34,595 nt of DNA from Actinomadura geliboluensis. GTDB taxonomy: Bacteria; Actinomycetota; Actinomycetes; Streptosporangiales; Streptosporangiaceae. The stretch is from the NCBI RefSeq assembly GCF_005889745.1, contig NZ_VCKZ01000035.1:1-34595 (forward strand), read 5' to 3'. This document shows, piece by piece, positions 7,923 through 15,670 of the stretch. The translations under genes and the position numbers were made by a program. The notes under the pieces are model-generated. The model was not told where the DNA came from, did not search any database, and saw only the letters and a list, made by a program, of their open reading frames with translations. Within the stretch, counting starts at the first letter, position 1. Each line of letters starts with the position of its first letter.

Positions 7923-7960
7923 CGCAAGAAGGGCGGACACATCAGTCCGTCCTTCTTGCG
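7923..7960 (+). terminator. Rho-independent terminator after the small membrane gene
   Basis: A 16-bp stem (7923-7938 with 7945-7960, one G-U pair) closes a 6-nt loop ACATCA and is followed by TTGTTCT. It lies about 75 nt after the stop at 7849. The region to 8073 holds nothing else that I can identify. Confidence 0.8.
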
Positions 7961-8073
7961 TTGTTCTCCCGGTCCCTCCATGCGAGCCGAGTTGCCGCCC
8001 GGCGGCCGCCACCTTGACCAACCCGCCCTAGGCAGGGCAGTACTCAGCGAGACAGCGGGCTGAGGACGGTCGG

Positions 8074-8520
8074 TTAGTGGGTCTTCTGTACGTGGGTGGT
8101 GTCGGCGTCTAGGACGGTGCCGTCGGTACTCATCGGGGTGAGTTCCGGTACTGGGTCGCCGTGCTGGTCTACGAGGGTTGAGTGGGTCTCGCCGGGGGCG
8201 AAGGCGTGACGTTCTCCCCACTGCCGCAGGGTGAGGACGACGGGGAAGAGGTCGCGGCCCGCGTCGGTGAGGACGTACTCCTGGCGGCGGCCGGACGGCG
8301 CGGTGCGCTGGTCGAGGAGCCCGTGGGCGGTGAGCTTGCGCAGGCGGTCCGTGAGGATGTTGCGGGCGATGCCGGTGCGTCGCTGGAACTCGGTGAACGA
8401 GCGTGCGCCGTCCATCGCGTCGCGGACGATGAGCAGGCTCCACCTGTCGCCGACGAGGTCGAGCGTGCGCGCGACAGGGCAGGTGGGGTCCGTCCAGTCG
8501 ACGTCCTGAGCGCGCGGCAT
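8074..8520 (-). CDS. HxlR-family transcriptional regulator
   Basis: A 148-residue winged-helix regulator with the typical HxlR core: CPVARTLDLVGDRWSLLIVRD, then FTEFQRRTGIARNILTDRLRKL and HGLLDQR. The Cys at residue 14 is the conserved position used as a redox or electrophile sensor in characterised HxlR members. The start at 8520 has GGAGGGG close upstream. It is divergent from an MFS exporter with an 87-bp intergenic region that contains a 27-bp near-palindrome, so it probably represses both its own gene and the exporter. The C-terminal 45 residues are polar and not conserved in any way I recognise. Confidence 0.92.
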   Translation of the reverse strand: MPRAQDVDWTDPTCPVARTLDLVGDRWSLLIVRDAMDGARSFTEFQRRTGIARNILTDRLRKLTAHGLLDQRTAPSGRRQEYVLTDAGRDLFPVVLTLRQWGERHAFAPGETHSTLVDQHGDPVPELTPMSTDGTVLDADTTHVQKTH

Positions 8521-8567
8521 GACCCCTCCCGATCGGTTGCGGATTGAAACCATCATGCCGTACGGTC

Positions 8568-8594
8568 CGATTGGTTGCAATTTGCTACTAATCG
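8568..8594. promoter_or_regulatory. Probable HxlR operator (27-bp near-palindrome)
   Basis: The left half CGATTGGTTGCAA (8568-8580) and the reverse complement of the right half (8582-8594, CGATTAGTAGCAA) match at 11 of 13 positions around a central T. A weaker related site (GATCGGTTGC, 8531-8540) lies 37 bp to the left. The palindrome ends just before the exporter's ribosome binding site, so bound regulator would block its transcription. Confidence 0.6.
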
Positions 8595-8607
8595 ACTTGG
8601 AGGGGCG

Positions 8608-9816
8608 ATGGGCGTGTGGCGGCGGTTGCTGCTCGCGGTGGTGTGCGGTGTCGCGGTGGCGAGCATCTACGCCGCGCAGCCGGTTCTGGAGCCGATGGGA
8701 CGCGATCTCGGTGTGCCGGCACAGCACACCGGGTGGATCGTCGCGGTCGGGCAGGTCGGTTACCTGGCGGGCCTCGTGCTGCTGGTGCCGCTCGGCGATG
8801 TGGTCGACAGGCGCCGGCTCATCGCCGTGCACCTGGCGCTCACCGCCCTCGGCATGATCGTCACGGCCTCGGCGCCGGGCGCGTGGGTCGCGTTCGCGGG
8901 GCTCGCGGTGGCCGGGGTGTTCGCGGTCGTGGTGCAGACGACGGTGGCCTACGCCGCGTCCGTCTCGCCGCCCGGCGAGCGCGGACGGACCATCGGCGTC
9001 GTGACCTCCGGCGTCGTGGTCGGCATCCTGGGCGCGCGGGTCGTCACCGGCATGCTCGCCGAGGTGTGGAGCTGGCGGAGCGTCTATGCCGTGCTCGCGG
9101 TGCTGTCGCTCGGGCTCGCGGGCCTGGCCCTTGCCGTTCTACCGGCGGAGGAGCGTCGCGATCGGACGGGTTACGGGCAGGCCGTCGTCTCGCTCGGCGG
9201 GCTGTTCGGGCAGCGCGTCTTCCTGACGCGCGGGCTTATCGCGTTCTTCCTGTTCGCCTCGTTCGGAAGCCTGTGGAGCGGACTGTCCCTGCCGCTGGCG
9301 GGCAGGCCGTGGCACCTGAGCGAAAGCCAGATCGGCCTATTCGGCGTAGCCGGGCTGGCGGGCGCGCTCGGCGCGGCGCGTGCGGGCAGGTGGGCGGACG
9401 CGGGACGGGCAGCACCGGTCACCGTTCTGGCGCTCGTCCTGCTCATCGTCTCGTGGGCGGCGATCGGGCAACTGCCGTGGTCGCTGTGGCTCCTCGCCGC
9501 CGGGATCGTGGTCCTCGACTTCGCGGTCCAGGCCGTGCACGTGAGCAACCAGCACGTCCTGACCGCCGCGTATCCGGATCGCACCAGCAGCGCCATCGGC
9601 GGCTACATGGTCTTCTACTCGCTCGGCTCCGCCTTGGGCGCGGCCGCGACCACCGCCGTCTTCACCTCCCATGGCTGGACGGACTCCAGCGTTCTCGGGG
9701 CCGGTTTCGCGGCGTGCGCACTGGCCGTCTGGACGTCCACCGGGCGTCCACACGTGCCGCGCGTTGCTCGTGAGCGCGTCGAGGTGCGACCGTTGCGGCG
9801 AGGGGGTGTGCGATGA
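8608..9816 (+). CDS. MFS transporter (drug:H+ antiporter type)
   Basis: A 402-residue inner-membrane protein with about 12 hydrophobic segments. The motif GDVVDRRRL after the second helix corresponds to MFS motif A. WSWRSVYAVLAVLSLGLAGLALAV and GGYMVFYSLGSALGAAATTAVF are typical of DHA1-like exporters. The start at 8608 has GGAGG right upstream; an in-frame ATG at 8575 lies inside the operator and has no ribosome binding site. It overlaps the next gene by ATGA, so the two form an operon. Likely role: efflux of a small toxic molecule sensed by the HxlR protein. The substrate cannot be read from sequence. Confidence 0.9.
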   Translation: MGVWRRLLLAVVCGVAVASIYAAQPVLEPMGRDLGVPAQHTGWIVAVGQVGYLAGLVLLVPLGDVVDRRRLIAVHLALTALGMIVTASAPGAWVAFAGLAVAGVFAVVVQTTVAYAASVSPPGERGRTIGVVTSGVVVGILGARVVTGMLAEVWSWRSVYAVLAVLSLGLAGLALAVLPAEERRDRTGYGQAVVSLGGLFGQRVFLTRGLIAFFLFASFGSLWSGLSLPLAGRPWHLSESQIGLFGVAGLAGALGAARAGRWADAGRAAPVTVLALVLLIVSWAAIGQLPWSLWLLAAGIVVLDFAVQAVHVSNQHVLTAAYPDRTSSAIGGYMVFYSLGSALGAAATTAVFTSHGWTDSSVLGAGFAACALAVWTSTGRPHVPRVARERVEVRPLRRGGVR

Positions 9817-10709
9817 AGTCGGGTGGAGCCAGCCGGACGGCGGTCTTCGTGTGCCAGGGGCGCGCTGTGGCGGACGGCAGGCTGGCCGCGGGGCGGTTCA
9901 GCGATCCGGTGGCCAGGCGACTGCTGCGGCCGGACGAGCTGGAACCGGTCGAGGCGGCACGGGACGAGGCCGCCGCCGAGCAGGCCCGCGGCCGGGAGCG
10001 GTGGGCGGTGGAGTCCGTCCGCGCCTGCGCCGAGGTCGTGGTCCCCCGCACAGTGATGATCGACGACGTGGTGACCCGCGCCGTGACGGACCGGGACGGC
10101 ATGCAGGTGGTCCTGCTCGGCGCCGGGCTGGACGGCAGGCCGTGGCGCCTGCGGGCCTTGGAGGCCGCGACGGTGTTCTGCGTCGATCACCCCGCCACGC
10201 AAGCGGAGGCCCGCGAGCGTGCCGCCGGGCTGACGCCGGTGGCGGGGCGGCTGGTGTTCGCCCCGGTCGACCTGACCACCGAGCCGCTGGACGCCGCCCT
10301 CGAGGCCGCCGGGCATGACCGGGCGGCGCCGACCGTCTGGGTCTGGGAGGGAGTCGTGCCCTACCTGCGCGAGCCCGAGGTCGCCGCGACGGCGACCGCG
10401 CTCGCGGGACGGTCGGCGCCCGGCAGCGTCCTGCTGGTGCACTACCAGGCGCCTTCGCTGACGGCCGCGCTCGCCCGAGGCGTGCTCGGCCTTGTCGCCC
10501 GCGCCGGCCGCGTCGAGTCCGCCACGGCGGACGAGCCGTGGCGCTCGGCCTGGCGGCCCGCCGAGATGGCCGGCCTCCTGGCGGCGCGGGGCTTCGCCGT
10601 CGAGCGGGACGCCGACCTGCTGCGACTCGCCCGTGAGATCGGATCGCCCGCCGCGCACGGCCGGTCGCTGCGCAACGGCCGGGTGGCCGTGTCAAGGATG
10701 CGGGGGTAG
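9813..10709 (+). CDS. Class I SAM-dependent methyltransferase (leucine carboxyl methyltransferase superfamily)
   Basis: A 298-residue protein resembling the putative O-methyltransferases related to leucine carboxyl methyltransferase. The N-terminal TAVFVCQGRAVADGRLA leads into a SAM site VVLLGAGLDGRPWRL (about residues 98-112), VDHPATQAEARERA, then VWVWEGVVPYL (about residues 172-182), all family hallmarks. The start overlaps the MFS stop (ATGA), so it is translationally coupled to the exporter. The pair may methylate and export, or detoxify, a related compound. The 3' end overlaps the convergent histidine kinase gene by 18 bases. The substrate is unknown. Confidence 0.88.
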   Translation: MKSGGASRTAVFVCQGRAVADGRLAAGRFSDPVARRLLRPDELEPVEAARDEAAAEQARGRERWAVESVRACAEVVVPRTVMIDDVVTRAVTDRDGMQVVLLGAGLDGRPWRLRALEAATVFCVDHPATQAEARERAAGLTPVAGRLVFAPVDLTTEPLDAALEAAGHDRAAPTVWVWEGVVPYLREPEVAATATALAGRSAPGSVLLVHYQAPSLTAALARGVLGLVARAGRVESATADEPWRSAWRPAEMAGLLAARGFAVERDADLLRLAREIGSPAAHGRSLRNGRVAVSRMRG

Positions 10710-12104
10710 CAGGACGCGGAAGGCCGTGCCGGTGCCCGGGGCCGTGTGAATCTCCACGTGGCCGCCGTGGGCCCGGACCAGGGAGTCGACGATGGCGAGT
10801 CCCAGGCCCGCGCCGCCGCCCCGGGTGGCGCGGGCGCGGGCCTCGTCCGCGCGGTAGAAGCGGTCGAAGGCCCGTTCTGCCTGCTCAGGCGTCATGCCGG
10901 GGCCCTTGTCGCGGAGTTCGAGGACGGCGAAGCCGTCGCGGGTGCCGACGCCGATGCGGACCGGGGTCCCGGACGGGGTGTGCGCGACCGCGTTGCCGAC
11001 GAGGTTCGCGACGACCTGGCGGAGCCTGGCCTCGTCGCCGAGGACCGGTGCCGGGGCGGGCGGTCCGCCGCCGGGGCCGGTGAGCGACACCGGGCGGCCC
11101 GGGTCGAGGGCGTGCAGGTCGTGGAGCGCGTCGGCGGCGAGCGTGCGCAGGTCCATCGGGGTCGGCTGCAGCGTCTGCGCGGTGGCGGCGGCGCCGTCCT
11201 CGTCCAGCCGGGCGAGGAGCAGGAGCTCCTCGACGAGGTCGACCAGGCGGGCGGCCTCGCGCTCGATGCGGCCCATCGAGGCGTCGACGTCGGCGCGCTC
11301 CGGCATGCCGCCCATCCGGTACAGCTCGGTGAAGCCCTTGATGCCGGCGAGCGGGGTGCGGAGCTCGTGGCTGACGTCGGCGATGAAGCGCCGCATCCGC
11401 CGCGCGGAGTCGGCACGGGCGGCGTCGCCCGCCTCGATCCGGTCGAGCATGCCGTTGAGGGACGCGGCGAGCCGGCCCAGCTCGGTGCGGGGGGCGGCCA
11501 GCTCCGGGACGCGGCTGGAGAGGTCGCCGGACGCGATCGCGGCGGCGGTCGTCTCGATCCGGCGCAGCGGCCTCAGCCCGGCCCGCACCGCGAATCCTCC
11601 GGCGACGCCCAGCAGCACCAGGACCATCGCGTCGATGATGAGGACCTGGCGGGTGAGCCGTCCCATGTCGGTGTCGACGTCGCCGAGCGAGCCCGCGACC
11701 AGGATGCAGCCGCCGGTCGCGGCCGGCACGGCCACGGCCCGCCACTCCCGCCCGCCGTCCCGCGACCCGGTGGTGAAGGGGGCGCCGTCGCGCGCGGCGA
11801 CGGCCGCGGTGTCGAGGCGGGGCAGGCCGGAAGGGGGGTTCGGAGCGGGCTGGAGGACGCGTTCGACGCGGCCACTGGCGTCCAGGTAGGCGGTGTAGAC
11901 GGTGTCGGAGCCCTGCTGGGCGCTCCCGTTGCTGGCGGTCGCAGTGGCGATGTCGCGGATCCGTTCGTCCAGCTGGCCGACGAGGGCGCCCTGGAACTGC
12001 CGGAGGAGCAGGCCGGTGCTGCCCAGCAGCGCGGCGACCAGCAGGAGGAGTGTGATCGCGAGCAGCCGCCCGCGCAGGGAGAGGCCGCGGGACCGGGCGG
12101 TCAC
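10692..12104 (-). CDS. Sensor histidine kinase (HAMP, HisKA, HATPase_c)
   Basis: A 470-residue membrane kinase. The first membrane helix spans about 14-34; an extracellular sensor region of about 115 residues follows; the second helix spans about 154-173. HAMP is at about 175-228, HisKA has the phospho-acceptor His246 in DVSHELRTPLAGIKGF, and the C-terminal ATPase domain shows N box (VVANLVGNAVAHT), G1 (DKGPGM) and G2 (GGGAGLGLAIV). It starts with GTG in a GTGA overlap with the response regulator stop, so the two are translationally coupled. The signal is unknown. Together with the upstream ABC exporter genes on the same strand it looks like an envelope-stress or antimicrobial-response module. 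Confidence 0.95.
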   Translation of the reverse strand: MTARSRGLSLRGRLLAITLLLLVAALLGSTGLLLRQFQGALVGQLDERIRDIATATASNGSAQQGSDTVYTAYLDASGRVERVLQPAPNPPSGLPRLDTAAVAARDGAPFTTGSRDGGREWRAVAVPAATGGCILVAGSLGDVDTDMGRLTRQVLIIDAMVLVLLGVAGGFAVRAGLRPLRRIETTAAAIASGDLSSRVPELAAPRTELGRLAASLNGMLDRIEAGDAARADSARRMRRFIADVSHELRTPLAGIKGFTELYRMGGMPERADVDASMGRIEREAARLVDLVEELLLLARLDEDGAAATAQTLQPTPMDLRTLAADALHDLHALDPGRPVSLTGPGGGPPAPAPVLGDEARLRQVVANLVGNAVAHTPSGTPVRIGVGTRDGFAVLELRDKGPGMTPEQAERAFDRFYRADEARARATRGGGAGLGLAIVDSLVRAHGGHVEIHTAPGTGTAFRVLLPPHP

Positions 12105-12799
12105 TGCGGCGGCCTGCGCAGCACGTAGCCGGTGCCCCGCACCGTGTGGATCAGCTTGGGCTCGACGGTGTCGACCTTGCGCCGCAGGTAGCTGACGTAC
12201 GAGGCGACGATGCTGTCATCGCCCCCGAAGTCGTAGTGCCAGACGAGGTCCAGCAGCTGCTCCTTCGACAGGACCTGCCCGGCGTGCTCCATCAGGACGT
12301 TCAGCAGGTTGAACTCGGTCGGGGAGAGCGCGACCGCCCGGCCCGCGCGGGTCACCTGGCGGCTGGCGGGGTCCAGGGCGAGGTCGCCGACGACCAGCCG
12401 CCCGTCCGGCTGCCTGCCGGCGGCCCGGCGCAGGATGGCCCGGATGCGCAGGATCAGCTCCTCCAGGTTGAACGGCTTGGTGACGTAGTCGTCCCCGCCG
12501 GCGGTCAGCCCGCTGATCCGGTCCTCGGCGGCGTCGCGCGCGGTGAGGAACAGGACCGGCGGCGGGCCGGACGGCGACGGCGCCGCCTCCCCGCGCAGCC
12601 GCCGGACGACCTCGAAGCCGTCGAAGTCCGGCAGCATCACGTCGAGGACGATCAGGTCGGGCCGCCCCCGCCGCACGGCGTCCAGGGCCTCCGAACCGGT
12701 CGTGACGGGCGACACGGTGAAGCCGGCCAGCCGCAGGCTCGCGGCGAGCAGTTCGCGCAGCGTCGTGTCGTCCTCCACCACCAGGAGGTGTTCTGTCAT
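12101..12799 (-). CDS. OmpR/PhoB-family response regulator
   Basis: A 232-residue protein with a receiver domain (about 1-118: acidic pair in VVEDDTTL, phospho-accepting Asp in LIVLDVMLPDFDG, LFLTARD, and Lys in TKPF) and a C-terminal winged helix (about 130-230, with LSPTEFNLLNVL and SKEQLLDLVWHYDF, ending VRGTGYVLRRP). The start at 12799 precedes MTEHLLVVEDD; a longer form from 12835 is possible but its Shine-Dalgarno is too close. It is the cognate regulator of the kinase that overlaps its stop, and it follows the ABC permease by 54 nt on the same strand. Confidence 0.95.
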   Translation of the reverse strand: MTEHLLVVEDDTTLRELLAASLRLAGFTVSPVTTGSEALDAVRRGRPDLIVLDVMLPDFDGFEVVRRLRGEAAPSPSGPPPVLFLTARDAAEDRISGLTAGGDDYVTKPFNLEELILRIRAILRRAAGRQPDGRLVVGDLALDPASRQVTRAGRAVALSPTEFNLLNVLMEHAGQVLSKEQLLDLVWHYDFGGDDSIVASYVSYLRRKVDTVEPKLIHTVRGTGYVLRRPPQ

Positions 12800-12853
12800 G
12801 GCCGTCCCGTCCCGTCCCTCACCGACGTCTTCCATCCTCCGCGACGGCCCGGG

Positions 12854-13639
12854 CTAAGCGTCCCGCTTGCGGAAGGTCAGGAACGCCGCCGTCAGGAGGA
12901 CCCCCGCGCACCCGGCCATGACCGCCAGGCCGGGCCCCGGATCCAGCAGGGCCGGGTCGCGGTAGGCGGTCGTGACCTGCCCGCCCGCGGAGGGCGGCCA
13001 GTACTCCGCCGTCCAGTCCGCGAGCCGGCCGGGGAGCGCGGGGCCGAACGCCGGGACGATCAGCAGCGCCCCGAAGAGCGTCGTCACCGTGGCGGTGGTG
13101 CTGCGGATCAGCGTGCCCAGGGCGAGCCCGAGCAGTCCGGCGAGCGCGAGGAAGGCGGCGCCGCCGAGGACGCCGCGCGCCGCGCCGGGGTCCGACAGCG
13201 CCAGGTGCGGGGCGCCCGCACCCTTGAGCGCCGACTGGCCGGCGACGAACCCGGTGAGGGTGGTCAGCAGCCCGGCGGCGAACGCGATCACGCCGAGCAC
13301 GGCGGCCTTGGCCGCGAGGACCCGGGACCGGTGCGGGACGGCGGTCAGCGTGCCGACGACGGTCCGGCTGCCGTACTCGGCGGTGATGACCAGGCCGCCC
13401 AGGAGCGCGATGGTGACCTGGGCCAGGATGTAGCCCTTCAGGCTGGTGGCCAGCGGGTCGAAGGCGAGCTTGTCGGCGGCGGTCATCGTGGCGTACTCGT
13501 CCCCGGCGGACGACCCGTTGAGCGTGCCGAGGCCCGCGCCGATGACGAGCGTGCCGAGGACGACGTACAGGGTGGACCGCATCGTCCGGATCTTGATCCA
13601 CTCGGCGCGGAGGGCATGCCGGAACGTCGCCCTGCCCAT
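12854..13639 (-). CDS. ABC-2 type transporter permease
   Basis: A 261-residue membrane protein with about six hydrophobic segments. It begins with HALRAEWIKIRTMRSTLYVVLG, the usual start of actinomycete ABC-2 permeases. The ATG overlaps the TGA of the ATPase gene by one base (TGATG), which couples their translation. It should form the membrane part of a simple exporter whose substrate is not evident. Low-complexity Ala/Gly/Leu content makes exact helix borders uncertain. Confidence 0.9.
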   Translation of the reverse strand: MGRATFRHALRAEWIKIRTMRSTLYVVLGTLVIGAGLGTLNGSSAGDEYATMTAADKLAFDPLATSLKGYILAQVTIALLGGLVITAEYGSRTVVGTLTAVPHRSRVLAAKAAVLGVIAFAAGLLTTLTGFVAGQSALKGAGAPHLALSDPGAARGVLGGAAFLALAGLLGLALGTLIRSTTATVTTLFGALLIVPAFGPALPGRLADWTAEYWPPSAGGQVTTAYRDPALLDPGPGLAVMAGCAGVLLTAAFLTFRKRDA

Positions 13640-14553
13640 CAGGCGGCTCCCTTCTCGGACGCGTACTGGACGCTGTCCCGGGTCAGGTCCATGAACGCCT
13701 GCTCCAGGGACGCCTGCCGGACGGTCAGCTCGTGCAGTTCGACGCCCGCGGTGGCCGCGAGCGCGCCGACGCCGGCGGAGTCGAGCCCGGTCACGGCCAG
13801 GCCGTCCTCGCCGCGGGCCCGGACGGTGGCGCCCGCCGCCGTGAGCCGGCGGCCGAGGACGTCCGCGTGCGGGCTGCGCACGACCACCTCCCGGTCGGAG
13901 TGCGCGGCGATGAACGCGGCCATCCCGGTGTCGGCGATCAGCCGTCCCCGGCCGATGACGATCAGGTGGTCGACGGTGAGCTCGATCTCGCTCATCAGGT
14001 GGCTGGACATCAGCACGGCCCTCCCCTCGGCGGCCATGCGCCGCATCAGCTCGCGGATCCAGACGATGCCCTCGGGGTCGAGGCCGTTGAGGGGCTCGTC
14101 CAGCACGAGCACGGGCGGGTCTCCGAGCAGGGCGGCGGCGATGCCGAGCCGCTGCTTCATCCCGAGCGAGTACGTCCCGGCGGCGCGGCGCGCGACGCTC
14201 GTCAGGCCCACCTCGTCCAGGACGGCCTCGACGCGGCGGCGCCCGATGCCGTTGCCGGCCGCGAGCGCGAGCAGGTGGTGGTAGGCGCTGCGGCCGGGCA
14301 GGACGGCCCCGGCGTCCAGCAGCGCGCCGACGGCCTTCAGCGGCACGGGGTGGGCGGCGACCGGACGCCCGCCGACGGCGGCCGTGCCCGAGGTGGGGGC
14401 GTCCAGGCTCAGGATCATGCGCATGGTCGTCGATTTGCCCGCGCCGTTCGGGCCCAGGAAGCCGGTGACCTCCCCCGGGCGGACGGTGAAGTCCAGCCCG
14501 TCGACCGCCAGTACCTCGCCGTAGCGTTTGGTGAGCCCCCGAACTTCGATCAT
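13639..14553 (-). CDS. ABC transporter ATP-binding protein
   Basis: A 304-residue ATPase of the ABC-2/DrrA-like kind. Walker A is GPNGAGKST, the signature is YSLGMKQRLGIA, Walker B is VLVLDEPLNGLDP, and the H-loop is MSSHLMSE. A C-terminal regulatory part of about 90 residues follows. The start at 14553 has GGAGGAA upstream; a longer frame reading into 14652 lacks such a site. It is the first gene of a probable operon: ATPase, permease, response regulator, kinase. Confidence 0.94.
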   Translation of the reverse strand: MIEVRGLTKRYGEVLAVDGLDFTVRPGEVTGFLGPNGAGKSTTMRMILSLDAPTSGTAAVGGRPVAAHPVPLKAVGALLDAGAVLPGRSAYHHLLALAAGNGIGRRRVEAVLDEVGLTSVARRAAGTYSLGMKQRLGIAAALLGDPPVLVLDEPLNGLDPEGIVWIRELMRRMAAEGRAVLMSSHLMSEIELTVDHLIVIGRGRLIADTGMAAFIAAHSDREVVVRSPHADVLGRRLTAAGATVRARGEDGLAVTGLDSAGVGALAATAGVELHELTVRQASLEQAFMDLTRDSVQYASEKGAA

Positions 14554-14743
14554 CTGCGTTCCTCCTGGTGGGTTGCCGCGAAGCGGGCGCACCGTCGCGG
14601 TGCGGCCGAGACCCAGGCTGGGCGGGGATTCTGGGCCGAGGTGGGGGATCATGTGAGCCCGATGTGAACGGTGGCGCGCAGGGTGCCGGATACGCCCAGG
14701 TCAGAGGGCGGAGCCCGGTGCGGGGGCTGCGGCGTGCCGGTGA

Positions 14744-14765
14744 GACTCACAGAGGACTCACAGAG
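14744..14765. repeat. 11-bp perfect tandem repeat
   Basis: GACTCACAGAG occurs twice, directly adjacent (14744-14754, 14755-14765), in the region between the ABC operon start and the TetR gene. A one-turn period on DNA fits a site for cooperative protein binding, or it may be chance. Confidence 0.4.
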
Positions 14766-14784
14766 AACGCGGCGCCCTGGAGCC

Positions 14785-14796
14785 TTACGGGGTACG
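14785..14796. promoter_or_regulatory. TetR operator-like site upstream of its own gene
   Basis: TTACGGGGTACG matches the TTACNNNGTACG repeats found upstream of the oxidoreductase gene (15577-15624). It lies 28 nt before the TetR start codon, where binding would block transcription or initiation. Confidence 0.5.
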
Positions 14797-14823
14797 GATA
14801 GGGTGCGTCCGGAGGACCGAGCC

Positions 14824-15519
14824 ATGACCCTGCCGAGCGATACCGACGATCTGCCCCGCATTCCGCTGAGCCGGAGGCGGGTGCTGCGCGGCGCGGTGCG
14901 GCTGGCCGACCGGGACGGCGTCGACTCGCTCACCATGCGCAAGCTCGCGCAGGAGGTCGGGGCGGAGGCGATGTCGCTCTACCACCACGTCGCCAACAAG
15001 GAGGCCGTGTTCGACGGCCTGGCGGAGATGGTCCTCGAAGAGGTCATGGAGGCCGTGGGCAAGGTCGAGGCGCCCGACCCGGCCGAGGACTGGCGCGCGG
15101 CCCTGCGGGCGCGGGTCCTCGCGGCGCGGGAGGTGCTGCTGCGCCACCGGTGGGCTCCGCAGCTGCTCGCCACCCGCACGAATCCGCTCGTCATCGCGTA
15201 CTACGACCAGGTCGTCGGCATCCTGCGGGCGGGCGGGTTCTCCTTCGATCTGGCGCACCGCGCGCTGCACGTCCTGGGCAGCCGCGCCCTCGGCTTCACG
15301 CAGGAGTTGTTCCAGCCGGACGCCGCCCAGGGCGTGGACGCCGAGGCCGCCATGGCGGAGATGGGCGACCGGTTCCCGAACATCGTCGGGATGCTGGCGG
15401 ACGCCGTCCACGACGATCCGGACGGCACGCTGGGCTTCTGCGACGACCAGTTCGAGTTCGAGTTCGCGCTGGACCTGATCCTGGACGGGCTGGAGCGGCG
15501 CCGCGCCGCCGGTTCGTAA
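14824..15519 (+). CDS. TetR/AcrR-family regulator
   Basis: A 231-residue regulator. The N-terminal HTH (about 15-70) shows RRRVLRGAVRLADRDGVDSL and TMRKLAQEVGAEAMSLYHHVANKE, and the C-terminal part (80-230) resembles the TetR_C domain of the TetR class proper (ALRARVLAAREVLLRH). The start at 14824 is chosen for GGAGGA eight bases upstream. The next gene on the same strand is a medium-chain dehydrogenase/reductase 151 bp away, and that gap contains three copies of the sequence motif also present before this gene. It is therefore the likely local repressor of both. The ligand is unknown. Confidence 0.93.
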   Translation: MTLPSDTDDLPRIPLSRRRVLRGAVRLADRDGVDSLTMRKLAQEVGAEAMSLYHHVANKEAVFDGLAEMVLEEVMEAVGKVEAPDPAEDWRAALRARVLAAREVLLRHRWAPQLLATRTNPLVIAYYDQVVGILRAGGFSFDLAHRALHVLGSRALGFTQELFQPDAAQGVDAEAAMAEMGDRFPNIVGMLADAVHDDPDGTLGFCDDQFEFEFALDLILDGLERRRAAGS

Positions 15520-15576
15520 CGCCGACCGGCCGACCCCCAGCGGGTGACCCTTTCTTCAGCGGGCCCCTTGACTCTC

Positions 15577-15624
15577 TTACGGCGTACGTTAGCCTTACAT
15601 AGTACGACAATCTTACGACGTACG
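15577..15624. promoter_or_regulatory. Triple 18-bp-period operator array upstream of the oxidoreductase
   Basis: TTACGGCGTACG (15577-15588), TTACATAGTACG (15595-15606) and TTACGACGTACG (15613-15624) begin exactly 18 bp apart. A TTGACT (15568-15573) just before the first copy could be the -35 of the oxidoreductase promoter, so bound repressor would cover it and the start site. Confidence 0.6.
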
Positions 15625-15670
15625 ACGAAGACAGGCATGGGACTCCATCACCCCCCGAAGGGAACCCGCC

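Noticed and set aside
12146..14284. A 712-codon plus-strand frame opposite the response regulator and ABC genes
   Set aside because: Low-complexity antisense shadow in GC-rich DNA; the opposite strand carries complete ABC, permease and regulator genes with motifs.
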